From COE1 sp949066965 (GTDB taxonomy: Bacteria; Bacillota; Clostridia; Lachnospirales; Lachnospiraceae): a stretch of DNA of 64,000 nt. Positions 26,691 to 36,190 of the stretch are shown piece after piece. Position 1 is the stretch's first letter; the number at the start of each line of letters is the position of its first letter. The stretch spans positions 62,001-126,000 of the forward strand of contig CARTDA010000004.1 in assembly GCA_949066965.1 (NCBI GenBank), read 5' to 3'. Position numbers and translations under genes: made by a program. The notes beneath the pieces are model-generated. The model was given only the letters and a program-made list of their open reading frames with translations, ran no database searches and was not told the DNA's origin.

Positions 26691-28568
26691 TTATGATTCT
26701 ACAATCTCGAGAAGCCTGCCTGTGATGTCAGCCATGTTGGAGGACACCTGCTTGGTATTATGGGAAATACGCACATTTTCCTCCACAACGTTGGAGATTC
26801 TGTCAATTTGGCTGACTGCATAAGACACAATATCAACATTCTGTCTGACCATGCCGGTAATTTCTTCAATGTCATGGTCGGTCTTTTCAATGTTTTCTAC
26901 CACGATTCCAAAAGCTTCGACCGTCTGGTCGGTGATTTCACGTCCGCTCTCAACTGCCTGGATGGAGTTCATAATCAGCTCGTTGGTCTCTCTTGCCGCC
27001 TGCGCGCTTCTGGCTGCAAGCTCGCCGACCTGCTTTGCGACAACGGCAAAGCCTTTTCCCATGTCGCCGGCCCTCGCTGCCTCTATGGATGCATTCAGGG
27101 AAAGCATGTTGGTCTGCTGTGCGATGGAATTGATTTCCCCGATAATCTTTTCGATTTCCATGGACATGTCGCTGATTTTCTGCATGGAGTCCTTTAAGAG
27201 CGCCATGCGGGACTGTGTTTCCAGTATTTTGTCAGAGGTTGTGCCTGTCGCCGCAGTGACATTGACAGATGCCTTGACACTGTTGTTCAATTCGTCAGTC
27301 AGCTGGCTCATAGTCTGTTTTAAGTCCTCGACAGCCTTTTCCTGTTCACCCGTTCCGTTGTAGATATTGTCGGCGTTTGTCAGCGTTTCCCCGGATACCC
27401 GGTTCAGGTCTGAGCAGGCATCCTTTACATTCTGGATCAGGAGCTGGCTGTGTGACATGTCTTCCTTCTGCTGTAGAATCAGCTGCTCATTTTCCTGAAT
27501 GCTCTGGCGGATTCCTTCCACCATTTTGTTGATGCTGTCAGACAGCATGACAAACTCCGGATTGCCCTGTTCATTCACCGTGATGTCAAAGTTTCCGCCG
27601 GCAATCTCATGCATGGAATTGGAAATGCGGTTGATGCCCTGCACGATTTTGCTGTCCACCGTGTGGTTAATCATAAACAGCAATACACTGAAGATAATCA
27701 GCATGCTTAAGGAGACAACAATCGTCTGGCTGGTGCGGCCGGAATAATATTCGCTTGACGGCATAAAGGTACCGATTACCTGGCCGTTGTAATCTTCTGC
27801 CGTATAATAACCTCTTATACCGTTAATTGTTGCTTTTCCGCTTCCGGTAAGGGTTGCGGGAAAGCCTGCTTCGGCGGCAGGTTTTCCAATTAGGTCGGCA
27901 TTCTGGTGTGCGAGGATTGTCCCGCTTGCGGAATCTATGGCATAGACATAGCCTTTTTCTCCAAACTCGATATCGCGGAGCACGACAGAAATTTCAGTTC
28001 CGGCAAGCGTCTTTTCCAGAACCTCGGGACGCACGCCAACCTGCACAAGCCCTTCGGCATCAGTCCTTGCCACGCCGATATACTGCATGACAATTCCCTC
28101 GGCTACATTGACCTGCGGCTCCTGTACGATTTCTATGGTGGGATCATCCACAATCACCATGAATGCGTTGGACTGCGCACCGCTTTTCATGTCAAATCCG
28201 ACATAGGAATCAATCGTGCTGCTGGTGATAATTCCCTCCTTGTCAATCACGTGCAGCTCATTGACCATAAGCCTGTCCTTGATTTCGCCCAGCCTGGCGG
28301 CATCGGATGCGATGGACTTGTCCGCGGCAAGAATGTCAGCAAAAGCCCTTGTCTTTGCAAGGTTGTCCTGGCTTAGGTTTTCCGTGAGCTGTGCGACATT
28401 TGCCTCGTTGGCTGCAAGCTTTTCCCTGACTGCTTCAAGACGTTCATGGCTTAAGGCTTTATTGCTTGTCTGGCTGACGACGGTCTGGAGCGCGAAAATG
28501 GCAGTAATTGTAAAGACAAGCGCTGTGAGCATGTAGTAGAAGAGCCGCTGTGTAAAGATTTTTTTCAT
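26691..28568 (-). CDS. Methyl-accepting chemotaxis protein (Cache-type sensor)
   Basis: 625 aa from the ATG at 28568 (GAGAGGAAGG upstream); a TTG seven codons earlier is less likely. An N-terminal membrane segment is followed by a large periplasmic-side sensor of double-Cache type (about 60-280, with GEKGYVYAIDSASGTILAH), a second membrane segment near 290-315, HAMP, and the conserved tip IAQQTNMLSLNASIEAARAG. It lies 280 bp upstream of the previous receptor in the same direction, but their sensors are unrelated. The ligand is unknown. Confidence 0.93.
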   Translation of the reverse strand: MKKIFTQRLFYYMLTALVFTITAIFALQTVVSQTSNKALSHERLEAVREKLAANEANVAQLTENLSQDNLAKTRAFADILAADKSIASDAARLGEIKDRLMVNELHVIDKEGIITSSTIDSYVGFDMKSGAQSNAFMVIVDDPTIEIVQEPQVNVAEGIVMQYIGVARTDAEGLVQVGVRPEVLEKTLAGTEISVVLRDIEFGEKGYVYAIDSASGTILAHQNADLIGKPAAEAGFPATLTGSGKATINGIRGYYTAEDYNGQVIGTFMPSSEYYSGRTSQTIVVSLSMLIIFSVLLFMINHTVDSKIVQGINRISNSMHEIAGGNFDITVNEQGNPEFVMLSDSINKMVEGIRQSIQENEQLILQQKEDMSHSQLLIQNVKDACSDLNRVSGETLTNADNIYNGTGEQEKAVEDLKQTMSQLTDELNNSVKASVNVTAATGTTSDKILETQSRMALLKDSMQKISDMSMEIEKIIGEINSIAQQTNMLSLNASIEAARAGDMGKGFAVVAKQVGELAARSAQAARETNELIMNSIQAVESGREITDQTVEAFGIVVENIEKTDHDIEEITGMVRQNVDIVSYAVSQIDRISNVVEENVRISHNTKQVSSNMADITGRLLEIVES

Positions 28569-28772
28569 AAGTCTGTACCTTCCTCTCAAGAGTTTTATAT
28601 TTGGTAAGAAACCTGAACTTAAAAATACAAAAAAATATAATTATCACTATTATACTGTTTTCTGCCAAAATCATCAAGCAATGTTTCGCAAAGTATTTTG
28701 TTCTGGTACAATTTGTAGAAAAAACGGTACAGAATGTTGCGGATTCATTTTAATTGTGATATAGTTACATTT

Positions 28773-28790
28773 GGTTAGCAAGCACTAACC
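28773..28790. promoter_or_regulatory. Inverted repeat upstream of the ZIP transporter
   Basis: GGTTAG-CAAGCA-CTAACC is a short dyad 76 nt before the start codon of the metal transporter. It could be an operator; there is no direct evidence. Confidence 0.25.
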
Positions 28791-28865
28791 GATGAAAAGA
28801 GGGAACATGTTCCATATTGTCGAAATATACATATATTAATAAGGAAGAAAAAGGAGGAATGTAGC

Positions 28866-29660
28866 ATGGAATCCAATTTGGACATTGGCGTGGCGGCAGG
28901 GGTAATGATTCCCTTTATCGGCACGACGCTTGGTTCGGCTATGGTATTTTTCATGAAAAACCAGATTAACAGGAAACTGGAAAAGCTGCTGATGGGATTT
29001 GCGGCAGGCGTGATGGTGGCGGCATCCGTGTGGTCGCTGCTGATACCATCTATCGAGATGGCGGACGGACAGGGCAAAATTGCGTGGATGCCAGCGGCCG
29101 CGGGATTTATACTGGGAATGGCGTTTTTGCTGCTGCTTGACAGTGTGATACCGCATCTGCACCTTGACACGGAAAAACCCGAGGGCATCCGGTCAAAGGC
29201 GAAGAAAACGACAATGATGGTGTTTGCAGTGACACTTCACAATATACCGGAGGGAATGGCAGTCGGCGTTACATTTGCGGGGGCGCTCCTGGGAGATGCG
29301 CAGATTACCATGGCGGGCGCGTTTACGCTTGCGCTGGGCATCGCGATACAGAATTTTCCGGAGGGGGCAATTATATCCATGCCTTTAAAAAGCACAGGCG
29401 TTTCAAGGAAGAGGGCTTTTCTGTACGGAACGCTTTCGGGGCTTGTGGAGCCCGTGGGGGCAGTACTTACAATCCTGCTGGCAGGGCTTATCGTGCCGAT
29501 GCTGCCATACTTTCTGGCATTTGCGGCAGGCGCAATGATTTATGTAGTCGTGGAGGAGCTGATACCCGAGTCCCAGTCGGGGGAACATACCAATATCGGA
29601 ACAATCGGTGTCGCGGTCGGATTCGTGGTGATGATGGTGCTCGACGTGGCGCTGGGATAG
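28866..29660 (+). CDS. ZIP family metal transporter
   Basis: 264 aa with about eight membrane segments. Metal-site motifs of the ZupT/GufA branch are clear: HNIPEGMAVGV (about 124-134) and QNFPEGAIISMPL (about 162-174). It would import zinc, manganese or iron. AAGGAGGAA lies shortly before the ATG. A hairpin separates it from the metallopeptidase gene downstream. Confidence 0.92.
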   Translation: MESNLDIGVAAGVMIPFIGTTLGSAMVFFMKNQINRKLEKLLMGFAAGVMVAASVWSLLIPSIEMADGQGKIAWMPAAAGFILGMAFLLLLDSVIPHLHLDTEKPEGIRSKAKKTTMMVFAVTLHNIPEGMAVGVTFAGALLGDAQITMAGAFTLALGIAIQNFPEGAIISMPLKSTGVSRKRAFLYGTLSGLVEPVGAVLTILLAGLIVPMLPYFLAFAAGAMIYVVVEELIPESQSGEHTNIGTIGVAVGFVVMMVLDVALG

Positions 29661-29662
29661 AA

Positions 29663-29694
29663 GAAACCGGAACCTGGCAGACAGGTTCCGGTAT
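29663..29694 (+). terminator. Hairpin after the ZIP gene
   Basis: ACCGGAACCTG and CAGGTTCCGGT pair around a 5-nt loop. The T-run is missing, so it may only partly terminate or may stabilise the 3' end. Confidence 0.5.
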
Positions 29695-29710
29695 AAATAA
29701 GGAGAATAAG

Positions 29711-30463
29711 ATGGCTGTAAAAACACAACAACGGCAGATCGCCTGTGACAAGGGCGTGATTACCTATTTTCTCACAAGGAAACCAGTCAAGAATGTCAAT
29801 CTGCGGATAAAGCCGGACGGCAGGGTGCTTGTGTCGGCGAACAACCGTGTTCCGGTGCGGCTGATCGATGAATTTGTGCAGCAGAAGCAGGTGTTTATCT
29901 TGTCGGCGCTTGCACGGTTTGAGGAAAAACGGAATCAGGAGGCGGACATGCCTTCACGTTATGAGAGCGGGGAATACTTCCGTATTCTTGGCAGGAAGCT
30001 TAGGCTGGAAGTAGAGGAATCCATGCACGAGGGTGTTGCGATAGAGGGGGATGCCATAATCCTCCGGGTCAGGGACAGGGAGGATTTCCGGCGTAAGGAG
30101 CTGCTGATGGGAAAATGGCTGAAAGCGTATCAGATAACCATATTTGAGCGTTTGGTTGCAAGGACGTATGAACAGTTCCGGAAATATCATGTCCCATATC
30201 CGACACTCCGGATAAGGACCATGAAGTCCAGATGGGGCTCGTGCCAGCCGGAGAAAGGGATTATAACGCTGAACAGCCGCCTGATAGCGGCGTCGGAAGA
30301 ATGTATTGCCTATGTGGTGGTTCATGAGTTTGCGCATTTTATACATCCCAACCATTCGAGACAGTTTTGGGATTTTGTCACAATGATGATGCCGGATTGG
30401 AGGGAATACAGGACAGAATTGTCAAATTTGTCGATAAACAATAACATATTACACAAAAATTAA
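29711..30463 (+). CDS. YgjP-like M48-family metallopeptidase (DUF45)
   Basis: 250 aa. The conserved KSRWGSC-----I-LN segment and the zinc motif VVHEFAHFIHPNHS (HExxH type) with a downstream FW identify the YgjP/DUF45 family. It has no signal peptide and should be cytoplasmic. The substrate of this family is not established. AAGGAG precedes the ATG; 17 nt separate it from the hairpin behind the ZIP gene. Confidence 0.88.
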   Translation: MAVKTQQRQIACDKGVITYFLTRKPVKNVNLRIKPDGRVLVSANNRVPVRLIDEFVQQKQVFILSALARFEEKRNQEADMPSRYESGEYFRILGRKLRLEVEESMHEGVAIEGDAIILRVRDREDFRRKELLMGKWLKAYQITIFERLVARTYEQFRKYHVPYPTLRIRTMKSRWGSCQPEKGIITLNSRLIAASEECIAYVVVHEFAHFIHPNHSRQFWDFVTMMMPDWREYRTELSNLSINNNILHKN

Positions 30464-30564
30464 ATAGAAAAAATATATATTGTTGTAAAAAATAGCAAAC
30501 TGTGTTAGCATAAAGTTATCTACACGAAAAAATAATCAGGGAGAAACGGAAAGGTAGGAAGCTT

Positions 30565-32313
30565 ATGAAAAGAAAAGGATTAAGGCTGATGCAGAGACTT
30601 TTGTTAGTGGTGGCAGTTCCCTTAATTCTGATGCTTGCGATGGCTGTGGCAGGTATCAGCTCTTCATGCGGATCGGTTACGGAAACCATGGTCAGACATG
30701 AACTACAGGCAGCACAGTATGCGTTTGAGGTGTCCGTGAGCAACATCGCGGCAGGTTCATATATGTATACCAACGGAAAATTTTATAAGGGCAAGCGCAA
30801 TATCAGTGACAATACGCAGTTTTTTGATAATTTCAGCCAGGAAGTGGATTTGCAGGTAACGGTATTTTACGGCAATGTGCGTGTGGCGACAAGCCTTGTG
30901 GATGAGGACGGAAACCGCATGGTAGGCACGGAGGCGGATCCGGAGATCTATGATATCGTGGTAAACCAGGGGCAGGATTATTATGCGGATAATGTGCTGA
31001 TTGGCGGGGAGCTTTACTATGCAATGTACTGTCCGCTGTACCAGAACAATTCGGATGAGATTATCGGTATGACTTTTGTCGGATTGACAAAGGATACCAT
31101 ACATACCATTTACATATCGAATTTCATAAAAAATTCCCTGATTCTTATTATAATTTTTGTGGTCGGCATGCTTTGCACGACGGCATCGGTTGCCACCGTC
31201 ACAAAGGGAATCCGGGAGGTTATCGGCAAACTCAACAAGGTTGCTGACGGCCATATCGGTATCAAGGTGGAGGACAAATTATTGCGCCGGGCAGACGAGA
31301 TTGGCGATATCGCAAACAGTGTCCAGAAGCTTACAGGAAACCTGTCCAATATTGTTGTGGAAATCAAGGGGGCAGCGTCGGACCTGGACGAGATTTCCGA
31401 TGGATTTAGTGTCTCCTTCGGCAAGATGGCAGGCAATATCGGCAATGTGGACACTGCCGTGGAAGAGATGGCATCAGGCTCCACACAGCAGGCGCAGGAT
31501 ACATCTGCAGTGGGCAATCAGATTCAGAACATGGGTGATGCCGTCGAGACGACGGCACAGAACGTCGAGCGCCTTGTGGAGAACACGAACAAAATGCGTG
31601 AGTATAACAGGAGTGTAGATGATACGCTTGTGGAACTCATCCGGATAAGCAACAACACAAAGGAAGCGTTTGATGTCGTATATGAGCAGACCAACATGAC
31701 CAACCAGTCAGCGCAGGACATCCAGACGGCGGCGGATGCCATCACGGATATCGCAGACCAGACAAACCTGCTGTCACTGAACGCCAGTATCGAGGCGGCG
31801 CGCGCAGGAGAGCACGGAAAGGGTTTTGCAGTCGTTGCGGATGAAATCCGGAAGCTCGCTGAACAGTCGGCGGAGTCGGCAAGCCGCATCACGGGGATTA
31901 TCGAGATGCTGATTACAAACTCAAATACGACAGTTGACACGATGAAGAATGTCACGGAGGCAATGGACAGGCAGGGCGAGGAGCTGGATAAGACAAAGAC
32001 CGTATTCAGCAGCCTGAATAATGAAATCGGCGAGGTGAGCAGCGCGGTCGGCAATATCAGCGGAGAAGTCGACAAGCTCAATGAGCTGAAGGAAAATGTC
32101 CTCACTGCCGTCCAGAATCTGGCGTCCATAGCGGAGCAGAATGCGGCGAGCACACAGGAAACCTCGGCATCCATGCAGGAGCTGCGGCAGATTGTGCAGG
32201 AATGCAGCGGCGAGGTGGAGCGCATTGTACATACCTCAGGCGGGCTGGCAGAAAATATGTCAGTATTCCGCATGGGTGATATGATAGATGAAATGGAGAA
32301 AACCGAGCATTAA
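30565..32313 (+). CDS. Methyl-accepting chemotaxis protein (single-Cache sensor)
   Basis: 582 aa. Membrane segments at about 10-32 and 190-215 enclose a single-Cache sensor with VTVFYGNVRVATS and a C-terminal IIGMTFVGL strand. HAMP and the signalling tip IADQTNLLSLNASIEAARAG follow. The sensor closely resembles that of the receptor at 36762, so the two are paralogues. GGAAAGGTAGGAAG precedes the ATG. Confidence 0.93.
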   Translation: MKRKGLRLMQRLLLVVAVPLILMLAMAVAGISSSCGSVTETMVRHELQAAQYAFEVSVSNIAAGSYMYTNGKFYKGKRNISDNTQFFDNFSQEVDLQVTVFYGNVRVATSLVDEDGNRMVGTEADPEIYDIVVNQGQDYYADNVLIGGELYYAMYCPLYQNNSDEIIGMTFVGLTKDTIHTIYISNFIKNSLILIIIFVVGMLCTTASVATVTKGIREVIGKLNKVADGHIGIKVEDKLLRRADEIGDIANSVQKLTGNLSNIVVEIKGAASDLDEISDGFSVSFGKMAGNIGNVDTAVEEMASGSTQQAQDTSAVGNQIQNMGDAVETTAQNVERLVENTNKMREYNRSVDDTLVELIRISNNTKEAFDVVYEQTNMTNQSAQDIQTAADAITDIADQTNLLSLNASIEAARAGEHGKGFAVVADEIRKLAEQSAESASRITGIIEMLITNSNTTVDTMKNVTEAMDRQGEELDKTKTVFSSLNNEIGEVSSAVGNISGEVDKLNELKENVLTAVQNLASIAEQNAASTQETSASMQELRQIVQECSGEVERIVHTSGGLAENMSVFRMGDMIDEMEKTEH

Positions 32314-32330
32314 TATGCGAAATGAAAAGA

Positions 32331-32369
32331 AAAAGAACCGCCGCAGATTTTGAAAATCCGCGGCGGTTC
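32331..32369 (-). terminator. Bidirectional terminator between convergent genes
   Basis: GAACCGCCGC and GCGGCGGTTC plus inner bases form a long hairpin (32335-32369). Read on the minus strand it is followed by a T-rich tract, which suits the zinc-ribbon gene. Confidence 0.75.
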
Positions 32370-32382
32370 AATATGTAATATC

Positions 32383-33039
32383 TTAAGATTCACCGGATAC
32401 TTCGATTAACGCGCCATTCTTTAAAATTGTGGATTTTGTTGCATCCTTATCTCCCCACTCTGTTCCGTCAGCGAAATAAACGCTGTAAACATATAACTTC
32501 ACAGTCTTAACGCTGCTCTCGATAAACTGAAAGGTTATGGTGTTGGAGCTTCCTGCGCCGATTGCCGTATCGGTATATAGTTTATTTTGGCTTGTCCACT
32601 TCGTGATTTCATCACCATATACATCATAGGGAACGGCATAAAACTGTATTGCCGAAATTTCTTTTTCGGTTGTATTCGATATGGATATGGTCAGTTCCGG
32701 ATATCCGATAATAGATGAACCCATTTCAGCCGAGGCTTCTATTCCGCAGTCGCTATCAAAAGCAGAATTATTGGAAGAGACCGTACTATCTGAAGAAACC
32801 ACATTATTAGAGTCAGAAGAAGCTGTTTCGCTGGAACTATCGTTCCTGCTCGTGTTGTTTGTGCTGTTGCCGCCTTCTTTTATAATAACGATCATTGGAA
32901 CTACAAAAAATACGATTAAGACCCAAAACCAGACTCTTTTGTAGATGGGTGGTTTATTTTTAGCTCCGCAGGATGGGCAGACCTTTGCACTCGCAGCAAT
33001 TTCTTTTCCGCAAGTTTTGCAATTTATCATTTTGTTCAT
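32383..33039 (-). CDS. Zinc-ribbon membrane protein of unknown function
   Basis: 218 aa. Residues 1-27 form a zinc ribbon with two CxxC pairs (CKTCGKE and CPSCGAK). One membrane segment (about 33-53) is followed by a Ser/Asn-rich linker (about 56-95) and a beta-rich outer domain of about 120 aa, similar in plan to FxLYD/DUF5067-type domains, though I could not assign a family. AAGGAGGA precedes the start. No functional partner is evident. Confidence 0.75.
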   Translation of the reverse strand: MNKMINCKTCGKEIAASAKVCPSCGAKNKPPIYKRVWFWVLIVFFVVPMIVIIKEGGNSTNNTSRNDSSSETASSDSNNVVSSDSTVSSNNSAFDSDCGIEASAEMGSSIIGYPELTISISNTTEKEISAIQFYAVPYDVYGDEITKWTSQNKLYTDTAIGAGSSNTITFQFIESSVKTVKLYVYSVYFADGTEWGDKDATKSTILKNGALIEVSGES

Positions 33040-33279
33040 GTGTATCCTCCTTTTTCAACTTTGTATACATAAATGAAATTATATAGGCACAAAATAACCT
33101 ATGCAATTTACTATATCATATCAGCCTATGCAATTCAAGTGGAAATAAACTTATCATGTGATTTTTGGGGACGCTATAGAAATTATACCATATTTGTTAA
33201 AAAAAGACATGCAGAAATAAACTTAATAGGCGATTTCAGGCAATGATTCCCAATTCTGTAAAAGAGTGCTGCAACTAGG
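33040..33279. other. Intergenic stretch with short direct repeats
   Basis: No gene is visible. CCTATGCAATT occurs twice (about 33100 and 33125) and GAAATAAACTTA occurs twice (about 33143 and 33214). These may be parts of the zinc-ribbon gene's control region or degraded repeats. Confidence 0.4.
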
Positions 33280-33304
33280 AAAGCGCTGCTTTAGGCAGCG
33301 CTTT
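33280..33304 (-). terminator. Hairpin overlapping the end of the ECF S-component gene
   Basis: AAAGCGCTGC and GCAGCGCTTT pair perfectly around a 5-nt loop that includes the stop codon of the minus-strand gene. No strong T-run follows. Confidence 0.55.
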
Positions 33305-33923
33305 GTTTGTTATTATCGTCCCGGGCTGTCTGCTTTCCGACAAGGGGGAGCAGGCCGGCTTTTTTCAGCGCCGGACGAAGTGCATTGTATACACCGACGG
33401 ACACGATGACAGATGCAACCGCGTTGATTGACGTCGTTGCAATATTGGGAAGCAGCGTCAGTTCGGCAACAGGCTTTCCAAGGATGATAAGCTTGTAAAA
33501 ATAGCTGAACAGCGGGTCAAATATCATGTTGAATCCCAGACCGCAGATTGCGGCAGCCAGCGACCATTGAAAGGCTTTCCTTGCATCGCGGCACGCTGAC
33601 AGCTTTCCGATTCTGTGCGCCACCATACCGGTTACAAGACCAATGCATAGCTTTAAAATAAATGTCTTGGGCGCTGACAGGATGTAGACAGGGTCAAGCA
33701 AATCGCCGATTGTCATGCCGACAGCGCCGCCGATGCCGCCCAGTGGACCGCCGAGAAGCAGGGCGCCAAGCACGCACACGGCATTGCCGAGGTGGATACT
33801 TGTGGCATCGGATGTGCCCGGTACCATAATTTTTATCTGAAGAAAAGTGAATACAACATAGGATAATGCTGCAATCAGCCCCGTCAGGGCTATTTTGTAG
33901 GTTGTGGAATTTTTGCCGTTCAT
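33291..33923 (-). CDS. ECF transporter S component
   Basis: 210 aa from the ATG at 33923, set by AGGAGG 6 nt upstream. About six membrane segments. The N-terminal ALTGLIAALSYVVFT pattern, GNAVCVLGALLLGGPLGG and a following GDLLDP resemble substrate-specific subunits of energy-coupling factor vitamin transporters. The energising module must be encoded elsewhere. No vitamin riboswitch is recognisable upstream, so the substrate cannot be named. Confidence 0.85.
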   Translation of the reverse strand: MNGKNSTTYKIALTGLIAALSYVVFTFLQIKIMVPGTSDATSIHLGNAVCVLGALLLGGPLGGIGGAVGMTIGDLLDPVYILSAPKTFILKLCIGLVTGMVAHRIGKLSACRDARKAFQWSLAAAICGLGFNMIFDPLFSYFYKLIILGKPVAELTLLPNIATTSINAVASVIVSVGVYNALRPALKKAGLLPLVGKQTARDDNNKQSAA

Positions 33924-34089
33924 AATTGTCCTCCTCATAAATGTGTTCAATCTTTAAGAATTTCCTTGTCTGATAGTATAGCGCAAAGTGGTATTTTAGA
34001 AATAGACAATTTCAACAATATTTTAGTGTACAGTTCCGGCAATATTCTTTTGCAACCTTAGCCAAATATTGAAATTATTCAAAATAGTA

Positions 34090-34118
34090 TTGATTTTTAA
34101 TGCTAAATAGGATTTAAT
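34090..34118 (+). promoter_or_regulatory. Candidate promoter of the bactofilin gene
   Basis: TTGATT, a 17-nt spacer and TTTAAT, in AT-rich sequence about 70 nt before the start codon. Confidence 0.4.
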
Positions 34119-34189
34119 ATAAATATGGAAGTCATAGAAAACATAAAGAAATTACTTGGCAGGATATGGCATCAGGAAGGAGTATCATA

Positions 34190-34786
34190 ATGAATAATTT
34201 TGGAGAAACGAATAGTGTAGATGTGGCAATTATTCCGAAAGGAACGGTCATAAACGGGAATATTACGATTGAGGGCAAGCTTGAAATGTACGGCGTAGTA
34301 AATGGGGATATCCAATCGGACAATCGGCTGAACATAATGGGAGATGTGACAGGAAATATTAAGGCAAATGACCTATATGCCAAGGATTCTTTTATTGTCG
34401 GACAGATTGAGTGCGCACAGGGGGCGATAGTGCGTGAGAATACGGTTATTCTCGGAGACATCAAGGCAGAGAACCTTGTAGTCGATGGTGCGGTACAGGG
34501 GAAGATTGATATCAGGGAAGGCATCACGATAGGCGATTCTGCCATTGTGGACAGCGATATCAAGGCAAAGACGATTCAGGTGAGCAATGGGGCCGCGATT
34601 AACGGGCACTGCTCCCTTTGTTACGCGGACGTGAACATGACGGATTTCTTTCCGGTGACGGAGGAGCCTGCGAAGGAAGCAGCAGAGGAGGAACCCGCAA
34701 AGACACCGGAGGCGGAGGAGCCTGAGGTGAAGAAGCCGAGGGCGACGGCGAAACCGAAGGCAGTAAAGAAGGCTGATGCAGAATAA
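34190..34786 (+). CDS. Bactofilin (polymer-forming cytoskeletal protein)
   Basis: 198 aa. The ATG at 34190 has AGGAAGGAG 7 nt upstream. Residues 10-140 form the bactofilin right-handed beta-helix (PKGTVINGNITIEGKLEMYG, then regular GDI-----L---G turns). The C-terminal 50 residues are a low-complexity tail of Glu, Ala, Pro and Lys, changing from acidic to basic at the end. Bactofilins polymerise without nucleotides and scaffold envelope proteins; the target here is unknown. It stands as a single gene with its own terminator. Confidence 0.9.
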   Translation: MNNFGETNSVDVAIIPKGTVINGNITIEGKLEMYGVVNGDIQSDNRLNIMGDVTGNIKANDLYAKDSFIVGQIECAQGAIVRENTVILGDIKAENLVVDGAVQGKIDIREGITIGDSAIVDSDIKAKTIQVSNGAAINGHCSLCYADVNMTDFFPVTEEPAKEAAEEEPAKTPEAEEPEVKKPRATAKPKAVKKADAE

Positions 34787-34796
34787 GATAGAATAT

Positions 34797-34828
34797 AAAA
34801 ATTGGGTGCATGGGCACTCAATTTTTTA
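34797..34828 (+). terminator. Bactofilin terminator
   Basis: AAAATTGGGTGC and GCACTCAATTTTTT pair (one G-T wobble), and the T-run leads straight into the repeat at 34829. Confidence 0.8.
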
Positions 34829-34880
34829 TGCACACGGCAGGGGAAAATGGATCTTCCCTGCTCGATTGCACAGCCCCATG
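34829..34880 (+). repeat. Post-terminator repeat, copy 2
   Basis: Starts ATGCACACGG directly after the terminator T-run. It contains the hairpin GCAGGGGAA/TTCCCTGC and ends GATTGCACAGCCCCATG. A matching segment is at 44172-44221, where the stem is GAAGGGAAG/CTTCCCTTC, so the stem is kept by paired changes. Confidence 0.7.
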
Positions 34881-34894
34881 CATTGGAGGGACAT

Positions 34895-36133
34895 ATGGAA
34901 ACATTTAAAGGAAGCTATTATAAAAAAATATGCAGGAATGAAGGGGATGGGCAGGAGGATATGCTCGACTTCGCAAACATGGTTTTTGGCGTGAGTGGCG
35001 AATGCATTGATTTTGGCGCGTTTTACCCCAAGGCATATTCCGGCGCACGCTGCGGGCTGGTGACACACCATGTCATGGAGGAGCACGGCAAAATCAGGGC
35101 CTTGGTTGACAGCTATCCCTTTACCATGCGCCTGCGGACAGGAGCGCAGGCAGACAGCGGAATGGAATTGAAGGCGGTATATATAGGCACCGTGTCCGTG
35201 CATCCCCTCACGCGCAATAAGGGATATATGACAGCGCTTATGGAGCGCGCACAGAGCGATGCGCTTGCGCAGGGCTGTGCACTGATGCTGCTGGACGGAA
35301 ACCGGCACAGATACCAGCATTACGGATTTGAACGCGCCGGCATCCGCTACAGCTTCCATGTGGCATTCCGGAATGTCAGGCACTGCTGCGCAGCGCTTTA
35401 TGGCAGGGAATATATGGAAAGACCACGCTACTGCTTTGAGGAGATCGAAGGAGGGGACAGCCCGTATCTGGATGCCATGTTTGCACTTTACAGCCGCAAA
35501 AACATGGTGGCGAGGAACCGTGATGACTTCTGGCTATGCCTGCAGGGCGGACATGCAGTGACGTTTGCGGTGCTGTGCGGCGGGCAGCTTGCAGGGTATG
35601 TCAGTCTGTCGGCAGACGAGCACAACGTGCTGGAATTTGAGATGGATGAAAAGGAACAGATTCCCAAGATGGTTTATGACCTGATGGCAGGAACGGACAG
35701 CACACAGCTTGGCGTGGATGCCGGCGTGGATGAATGTGGAAAAATAGAATTTCTGGAGAAAATGTGTAACAACTACAGCATATCCATGTCACACCATATG
35801 AAGATACTGGACTATGAGGCAGTGCTTACGTTCTTGTTTGGCTGGAAACAGAGGTACGTCATGCTTGCCGCAAATGATTATGTTGTGGGGGTCAAAAACA
35901 CAGAGGACGGAAAGGAAAATAATTATCTGATATCCGTGAGGGAGGATGGAACGAAAGTGACACGCACGGACACAAGGGCAGATGCCGTGTTTGGGGAACT
36001 TGAATTTGTCTCGATGCTGACGACGACTCTCTTTTTTGTGGAACAGCAGAAGGGAGACGGGGGCAGATTAAAAAATGCACCCACAGGCTGGTTTCCATTA
36101 CCGTTTTATCTGCCTGAAGCGGATGCATTTTAG
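34895..36133 (+). CDS. GNAT-family N-acetyltransferase
   Basis: 412 aa from the ATG at 34895 (GGAGGG 4 nt upstream); the frame is open upstream through the repeat. An N-terminal GNAT fold has the acetyl-CoA loop VSVHPLTRNKGYMTALM (about 95-112) and a YQHYGFERAG segment typical of Eis-like enzymes, followed by a second GNAT-like half and a C-terminal sterol-carrier-like part. The substrate is unknown. It is probably monocistronic. Confidence 0.85.
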   Translation: METFKGSYYKKICRNEGDGQEDMLDFANMVFGVSGECIDFGAFYPKAYSGARCGLVTHHVMEEHGKIRALVDSYPFTMRLRTGAQADSGMELKAVYIGTVSVHPLTRNKGYMTALMERAQSDALAQGCALMLLDGNRHRYQHYGFERAGIRYSFHVAFRNVRHCCAALYGREYMERPRYCFEEIEGGDSPYLDAMFALYSRKNMVARNRDDFWLCLQGGHAVTFAVLCGGQLAGYVSLSADEHNVLEFEMDEKEQIPKMVYDLMAGTDSTQLGVDAGVDECGKIEFLEKMCNNYSISMSHHMKILDYEAVLTFLFGWKQRYVMLAANDYVVGVKNTEDGKENNYLISVREDGTKVTRTDTRADAVFGELEFVSMLTTTLFFVEQQKGDGGRLKNAPTGWFPLPFYLPEADAF

Positions 36134-36153
36134 TGTGCGCTCGTCTTTGATTC

Positions 36154-36190
36154 CGGAAATATACTGGATGTTCTAGTCCATATATTTCCA
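36154..36190. terminator. Hairpin between convergent genes
   Basis: GGAAATATACTGGA pairs with TCCATATATTTCC (one bulge). It overlaps the last codons of the minus-strand gene. Weak as a terminator because no T-run follows. Confidence 0.35.

Noticed and set aside
33924..34189. Vitamin riboswitch upstream of the ECF S component
   Set aside because: No TPP, FMN, THF or cobalamin riboswitch core could be recognised in the leader.
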